A stretch of DNA of 64,000 nt from an uncultured Myxococcales bacterium (GCA_937949945.1 CALFEQ010000110.1:1-64000), one strand, 5' to 3'. Counted from the first letter of the stretch, positions 1 through 9,178 are shown. The notes: generated by a model not told the origin, from the letters alone. Numbers and translations are program-made.

Positions 1-177
1 CTAAAGTCTCCAGTCCGTGCTCCGGACGGTCCGGTGCACGCTCGAGGGGCGCCGAGCTCGTCGACATTTTCGTGCTGAAGGCGAAGCGGGAGACGTCGTT
101 TAGCGATCGACTCACGCTGAGCGTGCGCTGGAAGCCGCGACCGGCCAAGGGGCGCGACGACCCAGCAGGTCTCACCT

Positions 178-208
178 CCTGGAGCCCGGAGCCTGGAGCC
201 TGGAGCCT
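178..208 (-). repeat. Heptamer array, GGAGCCT/GGAGCCC on + strand
   Basis: About four direct copies of a 7-bp unit (GGAGCCY on the top strand, GGCTCC(A/G) read with the flanking gene). It starts 17 nt beyond the stop codon of the ABC-F gene, which ends at 226 on the minus strand. The first 177 bases of the window show no gene I can support. Confidence 0.9.
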
Positions 209-225
209 CTCTCACGCAGCCGGGA

Positions 226-1917
226 TCACCGCCGCGTAAAGTCGCGCCCTTCGCGCTCGAGAAACTCCTCGTACGTCCCACCGAAGTCGTAGAGCTCCGC
301 GCCCTTGTTCGGTCCCTTCGGACGGAGCTCGACGACGCGCGTCGCGAGCTCGGAGACGAAGTGGCGGTCGTGGCTGACGAAGACGACCGTCCCCTTGAAG
401 AGCTTGAGCCCCTGCAAGAGCCCCTCGATCGATTCGATGTCGAGGTGGTTCGTCGGCTCGTCGAGGACGAGGACGTTGTGCTTCAAAAGGACGAGCTTCG
501 CGAGCAAGAGGCGCGCGCACTCGCCGCCCGACATCGTCGCGGCCTGCTTGAGGCCCGCTTCGCCGGAGAAGAGGAGGCGTCCGAGGATGCTGCGGATGTG
601 CTCGTGGGACGCCATCTTGTCCCACTGGTAGAGCCACTCGACCGCGTTCATCCCGGCGGCCGTGCGGTTGAGGGCCTCGTGGGTGTCCTGCGCGAAGTAG
701 CCGACGGACGTGTCGTGGCCCCAGCGGACCTCGCCCGTGTCGGGCTTGATGATCTCCTGCTTCGTGTCCTCGTCGAGGCCGGCGAAGCCGCTGAGCATGA
801 TCTTGAGCAGCGTCGTCTTGCCGATCCCGTTCGGGCCAATCACCGCGATCTTGTCGCCGCGGTTCACGTTGAACGAGATCTTGTCGAAGACGACGATCTC
901 CTTGCCCTTCTCGTCGACGAACGTCTTGCTGATGTCCTCCATGCGGAGGACGTCGCGGCCGGAGGGCTTGTCGAATTCGAAGCGGATGTAGGGACGGACG
1001 AGGCTCGAGCGCTTCGGGCCCTTCGTCTCGATCTCCTCCTTCAGCTTCTCGATCTGCTTCACGCGCGACTGGGCCTGTCGGCTCTTGCTCGCGTGCGAGC
1101 CGAAGCGCTGCACGAACTCCTGGAGCTCGGCGACCTTCTTCTTCGCCGCCTCGGCCTGGGCGGCCGCGCGCTGGTTGTTCTCGTACTTCGCGTCGACGAA
1201 GGCGGCGTAGTTGCCCGCATAGACGGTGATCGTCTGGTAGTCGACGTCGGCGATGTGCGTCGCGACCGCGTTGAGGAAGTGGCGGTCGTGGCTGACGACC
1301 ACGAGCGTGCCCTTGAACTCGTCGATGAGGAAGTGCTCGAGCCAGCGGATCGAGTCGAGGTCGAGGTGGTTCGTCGGCTCGTCGAGCAAGAGCACGTCCG
1401 GCTTCCCGAAGAGCACCTGCGCGATGAGCACGCGGAGCTTGTAGCCGCCCGCGAGAGAGCTCATCTTCGAGTCGTGCTTCTCGGCGGGGATGCCGAGGCC
1501 GACGAGGAGCTCGGCGGCCTCGCTCTCGGCCATGTAGCCGTTCTCCTCGGCGATGATGCCTTCGAGCTCGCCGAGACGGATGCCGATCTCGTCCGTCACC
1601 TCGCCCGCGAGAAGGCGCTCCTTCTCCTGCATCGCGTCCCACAGGGTCTTGTTCCCCATGATGACGGTGTCGAGGATGCGCTCGTTCTCGTACTCGAAGT
1701 GGTTCTGCCGGAGCACCCCGAGGCGGAGGTTCGAGGGAATGGTGATGGTCCCCTGATCGGTGTCCTCCTTGCCCTCGAGCATCCTGAGGAGCGTCGACTT
1801 GCCCGCGCCGTTGGCGCCGGTCAGGCCGTAGCGCTTCCCAGGATCGAACTGCATCGAGACGTTCTCGAAGAGGATCTTGGGGCCGAAACGCTTGGTGACT
1901 TTGTCGAGTACGATCAC
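226..1917 (-). CDS. ybiT: ABC-F family ATPase, YbiT type
   Basis: A soluble protein of 563 aa with two ABC cassettes and no membrane segment, the ABC-F architecture; members act on ribosomes as translation factors. Walker A motifs are GANGAGKST near residue 35 and GPNGIGKT near 365. The signature motifs (LAGGYKLRV, MSGGECARL) and both Walker B/D-loop stretches ending DEPTNHLD are intact. A charged linker of about 80 aa joins the cassettes. Order and wording follow E. coli YbiT more closely than Uup or EttA (from memory of the family). The GTG start is chosen because AGGAG lies 8 nt upstream. The gene is transcribed away from the large kinase gene. Confidence 0.93.
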   Translation of the reverse strand: MIVLDKVTKRFGPKILFENVSMQFDPGKRYGLTGANGAGKSTLLRMLEGKEDTDQGTITIPSNLRLGVLRQNHFEYENERILDTVIMGNKTLWDAMQEKERLLAGEVTDEIGIRLGELEGIIAEENGYMAESEAAELLVGLGIPAEKHDSKMSSLAGGYKLRVLIAQVLFGKPDVLLLDEPTNHLDLDSIRWLEHFLIDEFKGTLVVVSHDRHFLNAVATHIADVDYQTITVYAGNYAAFVDAKYENNQRAAAQAEAAKKKVAELQEFVQRFGSHASKSRQAQSRVKQIEKLKEEIETKGPKRSSLVRPYIRFEFDKPSGRDVLRMEDISKTFVDEKGKEIVVFDKISFNVNRGDKIAVIGPNGIGKTTLLKIMLSGFAGLDEDTKQEIIKPDTGEVRWGHDTSVGYFAQDTHEALNRTAAGMNAVEWLYQWDKMASHEHIRSILGRLLFSGEAGLKQAATMSGGECARLLLAKLVLLKHNVLVLDEPTNHLDIESIEGLLQGLKLFKGTVVFVSHDRHFVSELATRVVELRPKGPNKGAELYDFGGTYEEFLEREGRDFTRR

Positions 1918-2049
1918 GGCGGGCCACTCCTAGCACGATCCTGCCGAGGCCGTGAGCGCAGCCTTGGAATCTCTTTCGGGAGAGGAGGCGGCGAGGACGC
2001 GACGGATGGTCGCCGCTTCGTCGGTGAGCCCTCGCGGCCGCCTCGTCGG

Positions 2050-2106
2050 GTCCTCGCCGGCGCCGTGCCGAGCGTCCTCGCCGGCGCCGTGCCGAGCGTC
2101 CTCGCC
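2050..2106. repeat. 24-bp tandem repeat, about 2.4 copies
   Basis: The unit GTCCTCGCCGGCGCCGTGCC plus GAGC repeats exactly at 2050-2073 and 2074-2097, with a partial third copy. It lies in the 227-bp spacer between the divergent ABC-F and kinase genes, where both promoters must be. Each unit carries the palindrome GCCGGCGC. Confidence 0.85.
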
Positions 2107-2144
2107 TTTGCCTTGCCGGAGCCTCGCCATGTCGGCGGCCACGC

Positions 2145-5100
2145 GTGCGGCGTGCCGCCGACCCATTTCAGCTTTTGCGCGGAGCCCCCGAAGCCGCGTA
2201 CGCTTTCGAGGACTTGAGAGACAGGTCCTTCTACGTCTCGAGCCTGCTCGAGCTGGCCGATGCGAAGCCGTCGGACCGTCGTGTCCTCTGGCGCCAGGCG
2301 ATGGCGGCGCTGTCTCGGGCGACCGACGACGGACCGAGCCCGCTCGAGGGGCTGCACCCGGACGTGCTGTTGCGAGGCGTCAGCGCCGCCCTCTCCGCCG
2401 GCCTCGCCGACGACCTCGACTGGCTCTCGCCGCAGGCTGCCGGCGTCGCGCTCTACACGCTGGCGGCCGCCTTGCCCGTCGGGACGGAGCAGCGCGAGCT
2501 CGGGCGCCGCGTCCTCGCGCGCATGCTCGCGGGCAACGCGGAGACGTTCACGGCGATCGCGACGTGCATGGCGCAGTCCGCGGGCAAGGGGCTCGGCAGC
2601 CCGAACATCCGCGCGCGCGTGGCCCTCGTGACGGAGCTGCCGCTCGCTCACGGGGTCGCCGACGGCCCCTTGGCGCTCGCGCTCCTGAGCCGTCGCGAGT
2701 ACCAGCGTGACTGGGTCTCCACGCCGTCGACGCGGTCGCTGCCCGCGCGCCGGCTCGCGGCGAAGATCCTCGAGCGCGCGGCGCGCGAGGCCGCCCGGCG
2801 GGCGCAGATGGGCGACACGCATGCGCTGCGCGTGTTCCTAGGCGACACGGTGCGTACGGCGTACGACCGGCTGCTCGCCGATCGCGAATCGCTCGTCTGG
2901 CGTTACGTCGCGGTCGCGCGTGGCCTCTGCGCCGGGTGGATCCCCGAGCTGAAGCAGCAGATCGAGGACAGCCTCCGCGAGGGGCTCACGCCGACGGAGT
3001 GGCGGCGCGCGGCGGCCTCGCTCGCGGCGTTCGGCGCGGTGAAGCCGGACGAGGCGCTCAAGATCCTCTCGGCCGCCGTGAAGCGCGGGCTCTTCACGCG
3101 GGACGATCCGCCGAGCGCCGCGGCCTTCGTCTGGGGCATCCCGCGCACGATCGAAGCCGAGCCCGAGGTCGCGGCGAAGATGCTCGACGTGGTCTTGTCC
3201 GTGGCCACACCCGAGGTCGCCGAAGCCGTCGCCGAGCTGCGGTACGAGTACGGGCCGTCGAAGACCGTCGAGCGCGCGATGCGCCAGGCCTCCGAGCTCC
3301 TCAAGACGCGCGACAAGCCGAAGGGAGAGGACGACGGGGCCGACGCTCTCTTCAGCGAGATCGGGCGCGACCTCGAGCCCGTCCCGCGCGACGACCAACC
3401 CGTGCGGGCGCTCGTCGCCGGCGCGCTCGACGCCTTCGTCACGGAAGGCGCGCTCGCGGCGTATCAGCGTGCGAAGGAGGTGCTCGTCGCGGCGAAGGGC
3501 GGGATGGACGCGCTCGAGGCGGTGGCGAAGGACGACGACGCGGAGGGCCGCACGGGCTCCCTCGCGCGTCGTACGTCGATGGCCGTCCTACGCGATCTCG
3601 ATACCAGCCTGCTCGAGCGTCACGTCATCGACGATCTCCTGAAGCTCGGAAGCGCCGCCGAGGCGCGTGCGAGCGAGGAGAGCCTGGATCTGATCCGCGA
3701 GAGGTTCGCGGAGTGGATCGTCACGTGCGAGAGCCCGGAGGTCATCCAGCAGCAGAGCAAGGCGCCGAAGCACCCGACGCTCCGTCTGCGGCGCCTGCGA
3801 GCGCTCCTGCATCTGGTCGACGGCGACCTCGGTGAGAACCTGGAAGGCGTCGGCCGCGGCCAGCGCGGCGAGGACGGCGGCGACGTCCAGCGAGCCCAGC
3901 GCCTGCGCGCGTTGTGGCTTCGCACGGTCAAGGCGCTCCTCGATCACTTCCGAGCGGACCCGGCCCCGGTGCTCAAGCGGACGCTGCTGGCGGCGCTCGC
4001 TCGCGCCCTGGACGCGCTCGTCCGCTTCGGCGTGTGCGACGTCGCCGACGCCCTGCTCGTGCTCGCGATGCGCATCCGCGCCCGTCGCGACTTCGAGACG
4101 CTCGCCGAGGCGTCGATGGACCCGGACCTGCGCCACGTGCTCGCGCGGTATGCGCGCTTCCTGCGCGAGTCGGAGCCGCAGCTCGAGGTCGACGCGACGG
4201 GCGACTCCGTCCGTCCGTCGACGAGGGCGGCGGCCGACGCACGCCTGGCCGCGCTCGAGAGCCTCGCAGACGAGCTGGTCCTCGAGGGCTCGGCCCGCAG
4301 CGAGTCGCTCCGCACGGTCCTCGTCCGGATCCACGGCGCTCTCGCGACCACGGTGAAGGTGTCTGCGCTGAGCGCCCTCTCGACGTCCGGGACGTCGGAC
4401 GCCGACGTCGTCGCGGCGGTCGAGACGTGGGTTGGTGCGCTCGCGCAGATGTGCGCCGGCGCGAGCGGGCGCATCGATCCGGAGGCGCCGCCGACGGCGA
4501 TGGCACCCGCGCACCCGAAGCTCCTCAGCATCGCGGTCTCGCGCGTCCTCGCGGAGGCGGAGGCGACCCTCGACGAGCAGACCCTCGGCCAGGCGATCGA
4601 GGAGCTCGTGGCGGGGATCCCCCACGGCTTCGCGCGGCTCATCTCCGGCCTCCTGTGGGGCCTCGCGGACCTCCCGAAGGAGCGACCGTCGGCGGACGCG
4701 GCCGTCCTCCCGGTCACCGAGCAGCTCCCGGCGTGGCTTCCTGCGCGACGCACGATCGGCGGCTTCTACGTCCAGCGCGCGCTGAGCTCGGGCGGGACGG
4801 CGTCGGTGTTCGTCGTCACGCGCGTGGAGGACAAGAACGATCCGACCGCCGAGCGGTTCGCGCTCAAGGTCCCCGAGTACAACGCCACCGCGGCGCGGAG
4901 CCTCTCGCAGGAAGAGTTCTTGAAGATGTTCCGCGAGGAGGCCTCGGCGCTCATCATGCTGCCGAACCACGCGAACCTCGCGCGCTTCGTCACCTTCGAC
5001 ATGGGGACGAAGCCGCTGCCCATCCTCGTGATGGAGCTCGTCGAGGGCATCTCGCTCGAGCGCGTCCTCCAGTCACGGACGTTCGACATGAAGCGGTGCC

Positions 5101-5621
5101 TCAAGGCGCTCGACGACGTGCTCGCCGGCCTCGAGGCCATGCACTCCGTCGGCATCGGGCATCTCGATCTCAAGCCGTCGAACGTGATCCTCCGTCGTGG
5201 AGAGCAGGCCGTGCTCGTGGACTTCGGGCTCGCGGGCCGGAAGATCCGCCAGGGCTGCGGCACGGGCCCGTACGGCGCCCCCGAGGTCTGGGGAGTGCTC
5301 CCGCCCGGCTACGTCCCGTCGCCCACGGCCGCGGACGTCTACTCCTTCGGCTGCGTCGCGTTCGAGATGCTCACCGGCAAGGTCCTCTTCGACGCGCCGA
5401 ACGAGGTCGCGCAGATCACGATGCACGTCTCGCACGACGGCTTCCCGCAGCCCATGCAAGAGCTCGTCGCCAACCCCGACGTCGGCCCGTTCGCGGAGGC
5501 GCTCGTGCCCGCGCTCCGCCGCGACCCGCGTCAGCGCCCGACCGCCGCGAAGCTCCGCGAGGCCCTGCGGGCGCTCTGGCCGATGGTCGAGAACGCGAAG
5601 TGGCCGATCCCGGTCGGCTGA
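2145..5621 (+). CDS. Large protein with C-terminal Ser/Thr kinase domain
   Basis: 1158 aa. Residues about 868-1150 form a Hanks-type kinase domain: a Gly-rich loop (SSGGTASVF), the catalytic loop HLDLKPSN with Asp1008, DFG with Asp1026, and an APE-like motif (GAPEVW). The invariant residues are present, so it is likely active. The first 860 residues are helix-rich with no membrane segment and no domain I recognise; the Ala/Leu/Arg-rich repeated-helix character could be a scaffold or alpha-solenoid. Most bacterial kinases of this class carry the kinase at the N-terminus, so this order is unusual. The GTG start is the first in frame after the 24-bp repeats; I see no clear ribosome binding site. 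Confidence 0.88.
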   Translation: MRRAADPFQLLRGAPEAAYAFEDLRDRSFYVSSLLELADAKPSDRRVLWRQAMAALSRATDDGPSPLEGLHPDVLLRGVSAALSAGLADDLDWLSPQAAGVALYTLAAALPVGTEQRELGRRVLARMLAGNAETFTAIATCMAQSAGKGLGSPNIRARVALVTELPLAHGVADGPLALALLSRREYQRDWVSTPSTRSLPARRLAAKILERAAREAARRAQMGDTHALRVFLGDTVRTAYDRLLADRESLVWRYVAVARGLCAGWIPELKQQIEDSLREGLTPTEWRRAAASLAAFGAVKPDEALKILSAAVKRGLFTRDDPPSAAAFVWGIPRTIEAEPEVAAKMLDVVLSVATPEVAEAVAELRYEYGPSKTVERAMRQASELLKTRDKPKGEDDGADALFSEIGRDLEPVPRDDQPVRALVAGALDAFVTEGALAAYQRAKEVLVAAKGGMDALEAVAKDDDAEGRTGSLARRTSMAVLRDLDTSLLERHVIDDLLKLGSAAEARASEESLDLIRERFAEWIVTCESPEVIQQQSKAPKHPTLRLRRLRALLHLVDGDLGENLEGVGRGQRGEDGGDVQRAQRLRALWLRTVKALLDHFRADPAPVLKRTLLAALARALDALVRFGVCDVADALLVLAMRIRARRDFETLAEASMDPDLRHVLARYARFLRESEPQLEVDATGDSVRPSTRAAADARLAALESLADELVLEGSARSESLRTVLVRIHGALATTVKVSALSALSTSGTSDADVVAAVETWVGALAQMCAGASGRIDPEAPPTAMAPAHPKLLSIAVSRVLAEAEATLDEQTLGQAIEELVAGIPHGFARLISGLLWGLADLPKERPSADAAVLPVTEQLPAWLPARRTIGGFYVQRALSSGGTASVFVVTRVEDKNDPTAERFALKVPEYNATAARSLSQEEFLKMFREEASALIMLPNHANLARFVTFDMGTKPLPILVMELVEGISLERVLQSRTFDMKRCLKALDDVLAGLEAMHSVGIGHLDLKPSNVILRRGEQAVLVDFGLAGRKIRQGCGTGPYGAPEVWGVLPPGYVPSPTAADVYSFGCVAFEMLTGKVLFDAPNEVAQITMHVSHDGFPQPMQELVANPDVGPFAEALVPALRRDPRQRPTAAKLREALRALWPMVENAKWPIPVG

Positions 5622-5686
5622 CCTCGCGCTCGCTCGAGCGAGCGTGCGCGCTTGCGGGGCGTCGGTCGCCGCGATATCGGAGCGCC

Positions 5687-6109
5687 GTGTCCGACGCGAG
5701 GGAGCCGAGCGAGCTACGAGGCCTTCCGCCCATCGAAGGCGAGCCGGACCTGGACGGCGCCGACTGCGTCAGCTGCGGTCGCTGCTGCCATCACGGTCCG
5801 CAGACGGTCCACCTGCTCGAGTCGGACGAGGAGCGTCTCGGGCCCAAGCTCCTCCCGATCTACACGGAGCTTCAGGACCGTCCCCCGTACTTCCGGTTCG
5901 TGAAGAACACGGGCAATCGGTGCGCCTGCCTCGACGTCTCGGTCCCGGGTCGCTACCCGTGCGTGATCTACGAGGTGCGTCCGGACGACTGCCGTATCGT
6001 CGAGCCCGGCTCGCCCGCCTGTCTCGAGGCGAGGCGGCTCGGCCATCTCGGGACGAGCGTGCAGTTCAAGGCGGAGCGGCGCCGCCGCCCGTCCGATGAC
6101 GGGCGGTAG
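5687..6109 (+). CDS. YkgJ-family cysteine cluster protein
   Basis: A small cytoplasmic protein of 140 aa. Cys27, Cys30, Cys33 and Cys34 make the C-x2-C-x2-CC cluster that defines the YkgJ family, thought to bind zinc or an iron-sulfur cluster. Further cysteines follow (CACLD, the PCVIYEVRP region, DDCR, ACLEA), as in family members. No substrate or pathway is known for the family. The GTG start at 5687 gives a compact protein beginning just before the conserved region. It follows the large kinase gene by 65 bp on the same strand and may be co-transcribed. Confidence 0.85.
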   Translation: MSDAREPSELRGLPPIEGEPDLDGADCVSCGRCCHHGPQTVHLLESDEERLGPKLLPIYTELQDRPPYFRFVKNTGNRCACLDVSVPGRYPCVIYEVRPDDCRIVEPGSPACLEARRLGHLGTSVQFKAERRRRPSDDGR

Positions 6110-6162
6110 CTTCGTCGCTCGGCGCACGTCGAGAGCATGCGCGTCGGGTGAGTCCCGCGGGG

Positions 6163-6558
6163 TCAGCGCGTCGTGCGGCGCTCGAGCATCCGGGCACACG
6201 CCTCGCCGATGATGTGCTCGGCGTCGCGCGCGGCATCACGCAGCTCGACGGCCCATGGCGGGTCGAAGCGCAGCGCGCGCGGGCGGGGATCTCCGCCTGG
6301 TATCGGCTCGGCGGAGACGATGACGCGCGGCGCCTCGGTGTGCACGGAGATCGATCGCACGACGACGCCGGGCTCGCGCTCGTCGAGCCACGCGACGACG
6401 GGCTTCGCGGCGTCGATGGCGTGCGTCGCGTCCTCGCCGCGAAGATCGACGGCCGGCCCCGAGAACGGCGAGCCGTCGAGCGCGCTCTCGGGCATCGCGC
6501 GCACGCGTCGCTCTCGGACGTGAATCTTGTACCAGGCGAGGCGGAGCGTCTTGCTCAC
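6163..6558 (-). CDS. Hypothetical protein
   Basis: 131 aa, GTG start, no signal peptide or membrane segment, no domain I recognise. It starts basic (SKTLRLAWYK) and holds a region that reads like an alpha/beta fold (PVVAWLDEREPG, VVVRSISVHTE). It lies 34 bp downstream of the glutaredoxin-like gene on the same strand, so the two are probably one unit. Codon bias is that of real genes here, but I cannot offer a function. Confidence 0.6.
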   Translation of the reverse strand: MSKTLRLAWYKIHVRERRVRAMPESALDGSPFSGPAVDLRGEDATHAIDAAKPVVAWLDEREPGVVVRSISVHTEAPRVIVSAEPIPGGDPRPRALRFDPPWAVELRDAARDAEHIIGEACARMLERRTTR

Positions 6559-6592
6559 GCGGAGCCCAAGGAATGCACCGCCGGGGGCGAGC

Positions 6593-7129
6593 TCACGCGC
6601 CGGCGAGAGCCTTCGCGAGCCGACCGGAGACGTCCCAGTCCACGAGCTGGTTGTATCCGCCGACGGCAGTGGTGGCGACGAAGACGATGGGAAGATCGTC
6701 CAGTTGGCACTTCGCCTCGCGGAGGACGAAGTCCTTCGTCGTCTCGTCGTCCGTGACGTCGAGGAGCGTGTAGCGGACCGATTTGGCGTCGAGCAGCTCC
6801 TGGATGCGGCGCAGCATCCGCACGTTGCGGTCCTTCTCGAAGTAGATCATGACGGGGGCCTGCACCGCCGCGGCGCTCACCGTCGAGCCGGTGAGCGAGC
6901 TTTCACCCGGCGAGCTCCCACTCAGCGAGCGCCCACCGGTCTTCCTCAGCTCGTCGAGCTTTGCGCGACCCGCGCGCCGGCGCTGAAGCTCGGCCTCCGA
7001 GCAGAGCGGCTCGCCCAGCATGGCGTTCATGCGCCGAGCGAGGTCTTTCGGGAGGCGAACCGCCAGGAACCGATCGCCGGCGGGCGACGTGATCGCGCGG
7101 TGGAGCGAGGTGCGGACGATGTCGAGCAT
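6593..7129 (-). CDS. Glutaredoxin-like protein lacking the CxxC motif
   Basis: 178 aa. The C-terminal 80 residues follow the glutaredoxin pattern: a first strand (VMIYFEKD), a helix (MLRRIQELLDAKSV), a second strand with acidic turn (YTLLDVTDDE), the cis-proline strand (DDLPIVFV) and the GG-Y motif (VGGYNQLVDWD). Where glutaredoxins have CPYC this protein reads EKDRNV, so dithiol chemistry is not possible. It may be a binding or structural version of the fold. The N-terminal 90 residues are unrecognised. ATG at 7129 is preferred because GAGG lies 8 nt upstream; an upstream in-frame start would add a His/Asp-rich 31-aa leader. Confidence 0.75.
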   Translation of the reverse strand: MLDIVRTSLHRAITSPAGDRFLAVRLPKDLARRMNAMLGEPLCSEAELQRRRAGRAKLDELRKTGGRSLSGSSPGESSLTGSTVSAAAVQAPVMIYFEKDRNVRMLRRIQELLDAKSVRYTLLDVTDDETTKDFVLREAKCQLDDLPIVFVATTAVGGYNQLVDWDVSGRLAKALAGA

Positions 7130-7268
7130 GGGCAGTGCCTCGGGAGCCTCGTGGGGATCGTGAGGATCGTGACGATCGACGGCGCACATCATCGCCCTGC
7201 GGCTGCGAGGGTCAAGGACCAAGGCCGTCGACGACCCGGTCTGCGATCACGATGCCTCGAGCAGGACG

Positions 7269-7820
7269 CTAAAGCTGCTTCGCGAGCGTGCATCCCGCGT
7301 CGTTCCCGAGCTGGCAAGCACGCTGGTAGTACGAGCGAGCCTTCGCGCGATCGACGGGCACGCCCACCTGCCCGTGCTCGTACAACGCTCCGGCGGTGAT
7401 GCACGACTGCGCGTCGCCCTGCGCGCACTGCGTATCGAACATGGCGATCAACCCGTCTCCCGTGAAGGAAACTGCGGTCGGCGCCTCCACCGGCGCCATC
7501 GGCGAGACAGGCGAGGGCATCGGACCCATCGGCGCCGTCGGCGACGACCACATGACGATCACCGCCACGACGCCCAAAGAGACGATGCCGATTGCGACCG
7601 CCATCGCGGCCATTGCGGAGGCGCCCACGCCACGTGGCGCCGTCTCCCTCATCCCGCCGAACGGAGTCACCGGCACCGGCGCCTGCGGCATCTGCGGCGC
7701 CTGCGCCTGCGGCTTCACCACCATCAGCGGCGCCTTGCAGAACCCGCACGTCAGCAGCGTGTGTTGCGGCGGGACGGGTGCCCCACAGTTCGGACATTCC
7801 CGCGAGACGACCGCCCCCAT
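7269..7820 (-). CDS. Zinc-ribbon, transmembrane, Sel1-like repeat protein
   Basis: 183 aa in three parts. A zinc ribbon at residues 9-28 has two CxxC pairs (CPNCG and CGFC). A proline/glutamine-rich linker leads to one membrane helix (AMAVAIGIVSLGVVAVIVMW). After it, a short periplasmic domain has the Sel1/TPR-like look (AGALYEHG, YYQRACQLGNDAGC) with paired cysteines. This suggests an inner-membrane protein with a cytoplasmic metal-binding head. I know no function for this architecture. It is divergent from the transposase gene downstream. Confidence 0.8.
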   Translation of the reverse strand: MGAVVSRECPNCGAPVPPQHTLLTCGFCKAPLMVVKPQAQAPQMPQAPVPVTPFGGMRETAPRGVGASAMAAMAVAIGIVSLGVVAVIVMWSSPTAPMGPMPSPVSPMAPVEAPTAVSFTGDGLIAMFDTQCAQGDAQSCITAGALYEHGQVGVPVDRAKARSYYQRACQLGNDAGCTLAKQL

Positions 7821-7939
7821 CGCCCCGATGCTACCGAAACCACGCCTGTTTGTCGTAACGTCGGTGCGGAGGCAGACAGTCAGGCAGGCAGGGGTGCGGA
7901 TCTACGCAACTTCGCCGCCGGGTGGTCGACCTGGGGGGT

Positions 7940-9178
7940 ATGACGGCTCCGCGTCGGGTTCTGCCCGGGGACGTGTTGCTCATCACCCGCCGCATCTCGC
8001 AGCGGATGTTCCTCCTGAAGCCGGACGAGGGGACGAAGGCGATCTTCGCCTACTGCATCGCCGAGGCCGCTCGGAGGCACAAGATCGAGGTCATCGCGTG
8101 GGTCGTGATGTCGAATCACTATCACGCGGTCGTCTACGATCGGTTCGGGACGGTTCCCGCATTCGTCCAGCGATTGCACAAGTTGCTCGCAAAGTGCATC
8201 AACCACCGGTACGACCGCTGGGAGAACGTCTGGTCGAGCGAGGAGACGTGTATGACTCGCCTCGTGACGCCGCGAGACGTGTTCGACGCCATCGTGTACG
8301 TGCTTGCGAACCCCGTGGCGGCGCACCTCGTCGACCGCGCTGTCGACTGGCCGGGTTTCAGCTCGCTCGACTACCTCGACGGCAAGACGACGGAGCACGA
8401 GCGGCCGGAGTGGTACTTCAGCCGGAAGAGCAGGGTGATGCCTTCGAAGGTCACGCTGCGCGCGGGGTGGCCACCGCCGCCCATGCGCGAGCTGGCTCGG
8501 GAGACGCGCGCCGAGTGGGCCGCGCGCGTTCGCGCAGCGGTCGCGCAGAAGGAGCGCGAGTACCGCGAGATCCGACGCAAGAAGCGCGTCGCGCTCCCGA
8601 GCCGCAAGTCGCTCGTCGACGTCGCGCCGACGGCCAAGCCATCGACGAAAGCGCGGCATCGAAAGCTACGTCCCGCGGTCGCCTGCGTCGACCCGGAGAG
8701 GCGGACGGCCGAGCTCGCGGCGCTCCGGGCCTTCCGCGTCGAGTACGCGCGCAAGCTGAAACGCTTCGCCAAAGAGGGGAGGGCGAAGGTGATCTTTCCC
8801 CCAGGGACCTACCGGCTTCGCTCGCTCGGCGCACGCTGCCGGCCCTTCGAGCCGCGGCCTCTTACGCGGCTCGACACGCGGCCTCCGACACGACTCGACG
8901 CGTGGCCCCCGACACGACTCGACGCGCGGCCTCCGACGCACGCCGGGCGCGGCAGTGGCCGAGCGGGCGTACCTTCGGCCACCTTCGTTCGCTGCGGCGA
9001 AGGATCCTCACGAGACGATGGCGGCGCGCGCTACGATGGTTCGTCGTGCTCGCGCGAGACGAGCTCATCGCAGGCCGGTATCGGATCGTCCGGTGGATCG
9101 GGGAAGGCGCGTGCGCCACGGTCTACGAGGCCGCCGACGTGCAGATGGGGGATCGCGCCGTCGCGCTCAAGATCATGA
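7940..9178 (+). CDS. RAYT-type (Y1/IS200-like) transposase with abnormal C-terminus
   Basis: Residues 1-150 are a Y1 HUH transposase domain: the HxH motif in MSNHYHAVV and the family-typical YVLANPVAAHLV segment with a tyrosine. Proteins of this type move or service REP-like sequences by single-strand DNA cleavage. ATG at 7940 follows a GGGGGG stretch. The family usually stops soon after a region like residues 285-300 (FPPGTYRLR). Here the frame instead continues about 110 aa across a 24-bp tandem repeat and ends 133 bp inside the kinase gene, which suggests loss of the original stop. No REP-like palindromes were found nearby. Confidence 0.85.
   Translation: MTAPRRVLPGDVLLITRRISQRMFLLKPDEGTKAIFAYCIAEAARRHKIEVIAWVVMSNHYHAVVYDRFGTVPAFVQRLHKLLAKCINHRYDRWENVWSSEETCMTRLVTPRDVFDAIVYVLANPVAAHLVDRAVDWPGFSSLDYLDGKTTEHERPEWYFSRKSRVMPSKVTLRAGWPPPPMRELARETRAEWAARVRAAVAQKEREYREIRRKKRVALPSRKSLVDVAPTAKPSTKARHRKLRPAVACVDPERRTAELAALRAFRVEYARKLKRFAKEGRAKVIFPPGTYRLRSLGARCRPFEPRPLTRLDTRPPTRLDAWPPTRLDARPPTHAGRGSGRAGVPSATFVRCGEGSSRDDGGARYDGSSCSRETSSSQAGIGSSGGSGKARAPRSTRPPTCRWGIAPSRSRS
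8869..8941 (+). repeat. 24-bp tandem repeat, three diverged copies
   Basis: Three units of the pattern CGRCTCGACRCGYGGCCYCC plus GACR, coding a repeated TRLDxxPP when read in the transposase frame. They lie where the transposase frame appears to lose its natural end, about 105 bp before the kinase start. Confidence 0.8.

Noticed and set aside
361..2217. A 618-codon plus-strand frame opposite the ABC-F gene
   Set aside because: Composition is Leu/Glu/Asp/Arg repeats produced by reversed GC3-rich codons; the minus strand has clear ABC-F motifs.
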